Shown: positions 6,518 through 10,886 of the stretch, in pieces | Layout: each line of letters starts with the position of its first letter | How positions within the stretch are numbered: the stretch's first letter is position 1 | Assembly (NCBI GenBank): GCA_001805885.1 | Contig: MHHC01000074.1 | Span: 1-10,886, forward strand | Length of the DNA: 10,886 bases | Origin: Omnitrophica WOR_2 bacterium RIFCSPLOWO2_12_FULL_51_24 | Lineage (GTDB): Bacteria > Omnitrophota > Gorgyraeia > Pluralincolimonadales > Pluralincolimonadaceae | Direction: 5' to 3' | Notes under the pieces: model-generated | The model's database searches: none | What the model saw: only the letters and a program-made list of their open reading frames with translations | Told to the model about the DNA's origin: nothing | Translations under genes and position numbers: made by a program

Positions 6518-7814
6518 GTTAGAAGGGGTAGGTCTTCATACCGGAGCTAAGGTAAAGGTGCGCCTTCTGCCGGCGGAGCCTAATGCCGGGATAAGCTTTA
6601 TACGCGTTGACCTCCCCAATAAGCCCGTCATAAAGGCGAATATAGCCAACGTCATGGAATTGAGCCGCAGACTCAGGAGGACATCTTTGTCCTGTGAAGG
6701 CGTTGAGGTCCACACCGTCGAACATCTTATGTCCGCGCTCAGCGGCTTGATGATAGATAACGTCAAGATCGAGATAAACGGCCCGGAGCTTCCCGGGCTT
6801 GACGGCTCAGCGCTGCCGTTTGTCGAACTGATAAAGAAAGCCGGCATAGAATCACAGCCCGAGCAGAAGAGGTCCTTTACCGTAAAGGACCCGATATGGC
6901 TTGAGGAGAACGATACGGTCCTTGCTATACTCCCTGATTCCGAATTCAAGATCTCATATATGTTAAGTTACGACCATCCGCTGTTAAAATCCCAGTATGT
7001 CTCTGTCGTGATAATACCGGAGACATACGAAAAGGAGATAGCCTCGACAAGGACCTTCTGCCTCGAGGCCGAGGCCGAGGAACTCAGAAGACAGGGATTC
7101 GGTAGAGGCGCGAGCTGGGAGAATACGCTTGTCGTCGGGAAAGACGGCGTAATAAAGAACAAATTGAGATTTGACGACGAATTCGCGCGCCATAAGATAT
7201 CCGACCTGATAGGCGACCTCTATCTTTTAGGGATGCCTATAAAGGGCCACGTCATCGCGGTCAAATCCGGGCATCCTTTAAATATAAGGCTCCTTCAGAA
7301 GATAAGACAGCAGCAGGAACGTATGCGCGCGGGGGCCATCGAATCGAAAGGGCCGGGCATCGTAGGGACGCCGCTCGATATAAACGACATCCAGAAGATA
7401 TTGCCGCACCGCTATCCGTTCCTTTTGATCGACAAGATAATCGAGCTCGAGGATGACAAGAGGGCGGTCGGCATAAAGAACATCACGATGAACGAATTTT
7501 ATTTCCCGGGTCATTTCCCGAACAGGCCGATAGTGCCGGGAGTATTAATAATGGAAGCGCTGGCGCAGGTGGCCGGCGTAATGATGTTGAATAAAAGAGA
7601 GAATCTCGGCAAGTACGCCTTCTTCATGTCAATGGATAAGGTCAAGTTCCGCAAGGCGGTGGTGCCGGGCGACCAGCTTGTCCTCGAGACCGAGGTTTTA
7701 AAACTCAGGTCGAAGACCGTGCAGGTCAAGGCTGTCGCCACGGTCGATGGTAAAGTTGTAGCCGAGGGCGAACTGATGTTCGCGCTCGTCGGCGGCGAAG
7801 AGGCGTCCGAATAG
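6483..7814 (+). CDS. lpxC/fabZ: Bifunctional LpxC-FabZ: UDP-3-O-acyl-GlcNAc deacetylase / 3-hydroxyacyl-ACP dehydratase
   Basis: This 443-residue protein joins two enzymes. Residues 1 to about 280 are LpxC, the zinc deacetylase for the committed step of lipid A synthesis. It shows GVGLHTG near the start, the base and first zinc ligand in VEHL (Glu80, His81), the HKISDLIGD motif with His237 and Asp241 as the other zinc ligands, and the active-site histidine in SGHPLN (His264). After a linker (about 280-298), residues 299-440 form a hot-dog-fold FabZ with LPHRYPFLLID, catalytic His344 in GHFPNRPIVPGV, and Glu358 in MEALAQ. All key residues are intact, so both activities are expected. Similar fusions are known in Bacteroidetes and some other phyla. 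The N-terminus aligns with normal LpxC, supporting the ATG at 6483 despite its 35-nt overlap with lpxD. Confidence 0.97.
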   Translation: MEQQLTIKNAVELEGVGLHTGAKVKVRLLPAEPNAGISFIRVDLPNKPVIKANIANVMELSRRLRRTSLSCEGVEVHTVEHLMSALSGLMIDNVKIEINGPELPGLDGSALPFVELIKKAGIESQPEQKRSFTVKDPIWLEENDTVLAILPDSEFKISYMLSYDHPLLKSQYVSVVIIPETYEKEIASTRTFCLEAEAEELRRQGFGRGASWENTLVVGKDGVIKNKLRFDDEFARHKISDLIGDLYLLGMPIKGHVIAVKSGHPLNIRLLQKIRQQQERMRAGAIESKGPGIVGTPLDINDIQKILPHRYPFLLIDKIIELEDDKRAVGIKNITMNEFYFPGHFPNRPIVPGVLIMEALAQVAGVMMLNKRENLGKYAFFMSMDKVKFRKAVVPGDQLVLETEVLKLRSKTVQVKAVATVDGKVVAEGELMFALVGGEEASE

Positions 7815-7832
7815 TTTTTTATCAGGTATAAA

Positions 7833-8603
7833 ATGAAGATTCATCCTACGGCGATTGTAGACAAAAAGGCAGAGTTGGCCGACGGAGTGGAAGTCGGCCC
7901 TTATTGTTTAATCGGTCCTGACGTCAAGGTCGGCAGCGGCACCGTGATAGGCGCGCACGCGGTCATCGATGGTCACACCACTATCGGCAAGAACAACAGG
8001 ATATTTACCGGCGCCGTGATAGGGTCTATTACACAGGACCTGAAATTCAAGGGCGAGAGAAGCTACGTCAAGATAGGCGATAACAATATCATCCGCGAAT
8101 ATGTCACCATCAACATGGGGACGGACAAGGAATCTTCGACCGTGATCGGCAATAAGGTCCTTTTGATGGCGTATTGCCACGTTGCGCACGATTGCGTGAT
8201 AAAAGACGGGGCGATCATCGCCAATTGCGGCACGTTAGCCGGGTATGTCACCGTCGAGGAGAAGGCGGATATCGGAGGGCTTACCGGCGTCCATCAGTTC
8301 GTGCGCATAGGAAAACTCGCTATCATAGGCGGTTGCTCGAAGGTCACGCAGGATGTGGTGCCTTTTTCCATGAGTGACGGGCACCCACTGAAGATATACG
8401 GCCTTAATGCCGTCGGCCTAGAGAGGGCAAAGGTCCCGCAGGAATCGAGGAACGCCCTTAAAAAAGCCTTCAAGATACTATTTAATTCCGGGCTTACCGT
8501 TTCCCATGCCTTAGATGAGATAAAATCGGAAGTCCGGAAGTGCCCTGAAGTAGACTACCTTGTAGAATTCACTGCCGCCTCTGAGAGAGGTATCTCAAGA
8601 TAA
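7833..8603 (+). CDS. lpxA: Acyl-ACP--UDP-N-acetylglucosamine O-acyltransferase LpxA
   Basis: LpxA catalyses the first step of lipid A synthesis, moving a 3-hydroxyacyl chain from ACP to UDP-GlcNAc. The 256-residue product has the usual length. A hexapeptide-repeat beta-helix (about 1-190) is followed by a helical C-terminal domain (about 195-256, from VPQESRNALKKAFKILF). Family landmarks are QDLKFKGE, the catalytic histidine in CHVAHDCVI (His119) and GVHQFVRIG. Gly167 in IIGGCS corresponds to E. coli Gly173, which in that enzyme permits a long (C14) chain. Asn192 in YGLN corresponds to Asn198, found in enzymes using UDP-GlcNAc rather than the 3-amino sugar. These specificity readings are by-eye alignment. 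It is 18 bp after lpxC-fabZ, with only a weak AGGT before the start. Confidence 0.96.
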   Translation: MKIHPTAIVDKKAELADGVEVGPYCLIGPDVKVGSGTVIGAHAVIDGHTTIGKNNRIFTGAVIGSITQDLKFKGERSYVKIGDNNIIREYVTINMGTDKESSTVIGNKVLLMAYCHVAHDCVIKDGAIIANCGTLAGYVTVEEKADIGGLTGVHQFVRIGKLAIIGGCSKVTQDVVPFSMSDGHPLKIYGLNAVGLERAKVPQESRNALKKAFKILFNSGLTVSHALDEIKSEVRKCPEVDYLVEFTAASERGISR

Positions 8604-8609
8604 AACAAA

Positions 8610-9419
8610 ATGGAGACTATAGGTTTAATCGCGGGTAAAAGCGATTTTCCGCTTCTTTTCGCAAAAGCGGCGAAATCAAAAGGCATAAAAGTCGTCGCCG
8701 TCGGCATCGAGGGAGAGACTAAGCCCGAGATAGAGCGCCTTGTAGACAAATTTTACTGGGTAAGGCTCGGCGAGCTTTCCAGAGTGCTCGAGATATTCAA
8801 ATCCGAAGGCATCAAAAGAGCCGTAATGGCCGGCGGTATCACAAAATCGCGCATCTTTAACGAAGCATTAAAGATAGACGGCCTCATGAAGTCCATACTC
8901 GTAAAGGCCCTTGATAAAAAAGACGATACGTTGCTCTCGATGATCACCTCCACGTTAAAGTCCGCCGGAGTGGAATTATTGGACTCGACTTTGTTCCTGG
9001 AAGACCTGCTTCCGGATGAAGGCGCGCTTACAAAAGAGAAACCTGCGTCAGCACAGGAGGAAGATATAAAATTCGGCTCGAGGATAGCAAAGGAAGTCGC
9101 CGGCCTCGATATAGGGCTTTCCATATTTGTGAAGGATAAAGCTGTCATCGCGGTCGAGGATATAGAGGGCACCGACGCGATGATAAGGCGCGGCGGACGG
9201 CTTGCCGGGCCGGACGGCGTCGTGATAAAAGTAGCGCGGCCTAAGCAGAATATGAAATTCGATATTCCTGTAATCGGGCCGCAGACGATACGTTCGATGG
9301 CCGAAGTAAAAGCGAACTGCCTTGCTATTGAGGCGAAGAAGACGCTTATAATAGATAAAGAAGAGACGGTAGCGCTTGCCGACAATAACGGCATCTCTAT
9401 GATGGCGGTAAAGATATGA
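8610..9419 (+). CDS. lpxI: UDP-2,3-diacylglucosamine pyrophosphatase LpxI
   Basis: LpxI (formerly DUF1009) hydrolyses UDP-2,3-diacylglucosamine to lipid X and UMP. It replaces the unrelated LpxH in many bacteria outside the beta- and gamma-Proteobacteria. The 269-residue product opens with IGLIAGKSDFPLLFAKAAK and carries the paired conserved stretches VMAGGITKSRIF and AVEDIEGTDAMIRR. The closing region NMKFDIPVIGPQTI contains Asp218, aligned with the catalytic aspartate (Asp225) of Caulobacter LpxI. It follows lpxA by 6 bp without an obvious Shine-Dalgarno sequence, suggesting coupled translation. Its TGA overlaps the next gene's ATG. LpxB, the following pathway enzyme, is not in this window. 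Confidence 0.94.
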   Translation: METIGLIAGKSDFPLLFAKAAKSKGIKVVAVGIEGETKPEIERLVDKFYWVRLGELSRVLEIFKSEGIKRAVMAGGITKSRIFNEALKIDGLMKSILVKALDKKDDTLLSMITSTLKSAGVELLDSTLFLEDLLPDEGALTKEKPASAQEEDIKFGSRIAKEVAGLDIGLSIFVKDKAVIAVEDIEGTDAMIRRGGRLAGPDGVVIKVARPKQNMKFDIPVIGPQTIRSMAEVKANCLAIEAKKTLIIDKEETVALADNNGISMMAVKI

Positions 9420-10096
9420 GCGGCATATTGGTATTGGGCATAGAGGACGAGGGCCTTAAGCGCGCCAAAAAAGCGCTGAAGGACGCTGACTATTCCGTAT
9501 TTTCATCCGAAGAGACCGACCTGAAGCCCGTCTATGAGGAAGCGTTACAAAGGCGCCCGGACATAATGGTCCTCGATTTCACTTCTCCCAAGAACTTCGA
9601 CGCGCATGCGGTCTTGCGCGCATTCAAGAAAGACAGATTCCTTAAAGAGACGCCGGTCTTCGTCATATTGCCCGAGGACGGGATGCAGCTGCTGGATAAT
9701 TTACCCGGCATCGGCGATTTCATAATAACCCCTTTTAACGGCGCGGAGCTCGTCGCGCGCATCAAGGCGCTCATCAAAAAGGTCATACCGACCGATTCCA
9801 AAGACCTCATAAAGGTCGACGACCTCGTAATAGACGTCAACAGATATGAGGTATTATTAAATGGCAGCAAGGTAGAGCTCACATTTAAGGAATACGAACT
9901 CCTCAAATTCCTCGCTTCAAATAAGGGCAGGGTCTATTCCCGCGACCAGCTTCTAGATAAGATCTGGGGATATGACTACTACGGCGGGACCCGCACGGTG
10001 GATGTCCATATCCGCCGCCTGCGCAGCAAGATAGAGGACCGGAAACACACCTTCATCGAAACCCTTCGCAACATCGGCTACAAATTCATCGCGTAA
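9416..10096 (+). CDS. OmpR/PhoB-family response regulator with degenerate receiver domain
   Basis: The 226-residue product has a receiver-like domain (about 1-122) and a C-terminal winged helix-turn-helix DNA-binding domain (about 129-226). The latter is canonical: LTFKEYELLKFLASNKGRVYSRDQLL and the recognition helix TRTVDVHIRRLRSKIE, ending in IGYKF. The receiver keeps the possible phospho-acceptor Asp54 (IMVLDF). However, the acidic pair normally after the first strand is replaced by Gly8-Ile9, the conserved Thr/Ser by Leu85 and the conserved Lys before Pro-Phe by Thr105. Normal metal-dependent phosphorylation and switching are therefore unlikely. The ATG overlaps the lpxI stop (ATGA), so it is the last gene of the bamA-lpx operon. 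No histidine kinase is adjacent. The target genes are unknown; regulation of envelope or lipid A genes is only an inference from position. Confidence 0.9.
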   Translation: MSGILVLGIEDEGLKRAKKALKDADYSVFSSEETDLKPVYEEALQRRPDIMVLDFTSPKNFDAHAVLRAFKKDRFLKETPVFVILPEDGMQLLDNLPGIGDFIITPFNGAELVARIKALIKKVIPTDSKDLIKVDDLVIDVNRYEVLLNGSKVELTFKEYELLKFLASNKGRVYSRDQLLDKIWGYDYYGGTRTVDVHIRRLRSKIEDRKHTFIETLRNIGYKFIA

Positions 10097-10694
10097 GACT
10101 TTCTCCTACCTTCCCCACAATTTCCTTACCGGGAGTTAAGGTCTTTTTCCCGGGTTGCCATTTTGCCGGGCAAACATTGGCGGGATTTTCCCGGACATAT
10201 TTAAAGGCCTTGAGTTTCCTCAAGAGCTCGTCGGAATTTCTCCCGACAGGGAAATAATTCACCTCGGAGGCGAGGAGTTTCCCGTCAGGATCGATAATGA
10301 ATGTCCCCCTCAAGCTGAGGCCGGATTTCTCATCATAGACCCCAAAGGCCTTAGAAAGATTATGCGTCGGGTCTGCAGCCATGGGATATTTAATCTCAGA
10401 AAGCAATTTCTCCTGCTGCTGCCAGGCGTAATGTACGAAATGCGTGTCGGTGCTTACCGAGACTAACTCAACTCCGAACTGTTTAATTTCAGAATATTTC
10501 TCGCCCACATCAGATAATTCCGTAGGACAGACAAAGGTATAATCCGCGGGGTAGAAGAAAAGTATCAACCAGTTCCCTTTTTTAAAAATCTCAGAGAATT
10601 TTATCTTGCCGAAATCTTTCTTGTCCGGAAAATAAACATCCAGTTCAAATTCGGGAACTTTTTCACCAATCTTCAAGGCATTTAGCTCTTCCAT
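10086..10694 (-). CDS. ahpC: AhpC/Prx1-type 2-Cys peroxiredoxin
   Basis: This cytoplasmic thiol peroxidase reduces hydrogen peroxide and organic peroxides. The 202-residue product carries the active site Y-T-F-V-C-P-T-E with peroxidatic Cys56, supporting Thr53, Glu59 and Arg129 (LRGTF). VSTDTHFVHYAW is typical of AhpC, and the resolving cysteine Cys175 lies in NVCPAKW. I see no AhpF, so its reductant is unknown. I place the start at the ATG at 10694 rather than the in-frame GTG at 10703: AGGTGG (minus strand, 10705-10700) lies 5 nt before that ATG but overlaps the GTG. It follows a PerR-like gene by 13 bp, probably in one operon under peroxide control. Its 3' end overlaps the response regulator's stop by 11 bp in convergent orientation. 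Confidence 0.95.
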   Translation of the reverse strand: MEELNALKIGEKVPEFELDVYFPDKKDFGKIKFSEIFKKGNWLILFFYPADYTFVCPTELSDVGEKYSEIKQFGVELVSVSTDTHFVHYAWQQQEKLLSEIKYPMAADPTHNLSKAFGVYDEKSGLSLRGTFIIDPDGKLLASEVNYFPVGRNSDELLRKLKAFKYVRENPANVCPAKWQPGKKTLTPGKEIVGKVGESLTR

Positions 10695-10699
10695 TATCG

Positions 10700-10706
10700 C
10701 CACCTT
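10700..10706 (-). promoter_or_regulatory. Ribosome binding site deciding the ahpC start
   Basis: On the minus strand AAGGTGG reads from 10706 to 10700, a near match to AAGGAGG. It lies 5 nt upstream of the ATG at 10694. The alternative GTG at 10703-10701 falls inside it, so initiation there is unlikely. Confidence 0.65.
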
Positions 10707-10707
10707 T

Positions 10708-10886
10708 CTATTTATCCGCGCTCATATTTCTACTTTTGCATTCCCTGCAGTAACCATAAAAATCTGTTCGATGGTAGTTAACCGCCATGCCGCTTTTATT
10801 ACTTACCTTCATATCCAAATCCCTTAGCACCGGTTGATCCAGATCAAAGACCCTCCCGCATTTAAGGCAGGAAAAATGATAATGAT
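10708..10886 (-). CDS. perR: PerR-like Fur-family metalloregulator, 3' end only (truncated by window edge)
   Basis: The last 58 residues of a Fur-family repressor are visible, read from 10884 to the TAG at 10710-10708. They begin HYHFSCLKCGRVFDL, matching the metal-site and zinc-site region of PerR/Fur, and continue with VNYHRTDFYGYCRECKSR. Both Cys-x2-Cys pairs that hold the structural zinc are present. The residue after VF is Asp, corresponding to Asp104 of Bacillus subtilis PerR, where iron-sensing Fur usually has Glu; the two histidines of HYH correspond to His91 and His93. With ahpC 13 bp downstream, a peroxide sensor is the best reading. The DNA-binding half, including the other metal ligands, lies off the right edge, so Fur or Zur cannot be fully excluded. 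Confidence 0.8.
   Translation of the reverse strand, partial: HYHFSCLKCGRVFDLDQPVLRDLDMKVSNKSGMAVNYHRTDFYGYCRECKSRNMSADK

Noticed and set aside
7812..7832. T-run right after the lpxC-fabZ stop as a terminator
   Set aside because: No GC-rich stem precedes the six Ts, and lpxA begins 18 bp later in the same operon.
8753..9394. Long open frame on the minus strand inside lpxI (213 codons)
   Set aside because: Its product is Ser/Ile/Phe-rich low-information sequence without motifs, opposite a well-supported LpxI.
10129..10153. Inverted repeat CCGGGA...TCCCGG after the response regulator as a terminator
   Set aside because: The stem is only 6 bp with a 13-nt loop, no T-run follows on the plus strand, and it lies within ahpC coding sequence.
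10155..10466. Plus-strand open frame opposite ahpC (103 codons)
   Set aside because: The minus-strand frame is a clear peroxiredoxin with all catalytic residues; this one has none and no ribosome binding site worth noting.
10695..10703. GTG at 10703 as the start of ahpC
   Set aside because: It overlaps the only good ribosome binding site, and the ATG at 10694 has correct spacing and gives the usual AhpC N-terminus.

Overview
The window looks like a chromosomal housekeeping segment from an uncultured, lipopolysaccharide-making Gram-negative (diderm) bacterium. Heavy use of ATA for isoleucine and AGG for arginine, the LpxC-FabZ fusion, LpxI as the UDP-diacylglucosamine hydrolase, and the joining of the ssb-rpsR-rplI-dnaB block to a bamA-lpx block all remind me of Omnitrophota (OP3) genomes. 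That placement is an inference from style and synteny and has not been tested phylogenetically.

Layout. Positions 1-2444 (+) hold the 3' end of ssb, then rpsR, rplI and dnaB. This is the classic rpsF-ssb-rpsR-rplI-dnaB order, and rpsF is expected just off the left edge. A 113-bp intergenic gap (2445-2557) is the only sizeable non-coding stretch. It carries a candidate promoter, two near-identical direct repeats and a hairpin that covers the bamA ribosome binding site. Positions 2558-9419 (+) hold a tightly packed outer-membrane biogenesis operon: bamA, skp/ompH, lpxD, an lpxC-fabZ fusion, lpxA and lpxI. An OmpR/PhoB-type response regulator with a degenerate receiver domain follows, with its start codon overlapping the lpxI stop (ATGA). 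On the opposite strand, converging on this operon, sit an AhpC-type peroxiredoxin and, upstream of it, the 3' end of a PerR-like Fur-family repressor cut by the right edge.

How the genes work together. BamA inserts beta-barrel proteins into the outer membrane, and Skp escorts the unfolded barrels to it. LpxA, LpxC, LpxD and LpxI carry out the first four steps of lipid A synthesis, from UDP-GlcNAc to 2,3-diacylglucosamine 1-phosphate (lipid X). FabZ makes fatty-acid precursors from the same 3-hydroxyacyl-ACP pool that LpxA and LpxD draw on. The left block serves DNA replication and the ribosome. The right-edge pair is a plausible peroxide sensor and defence unit.

Nothing here is a mobile element, CRISPR array, RNA gene or clearly new system. 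The points most worth a second look are the bamA leader architecture and the atypical response regulator coupled to the lipid A operon.
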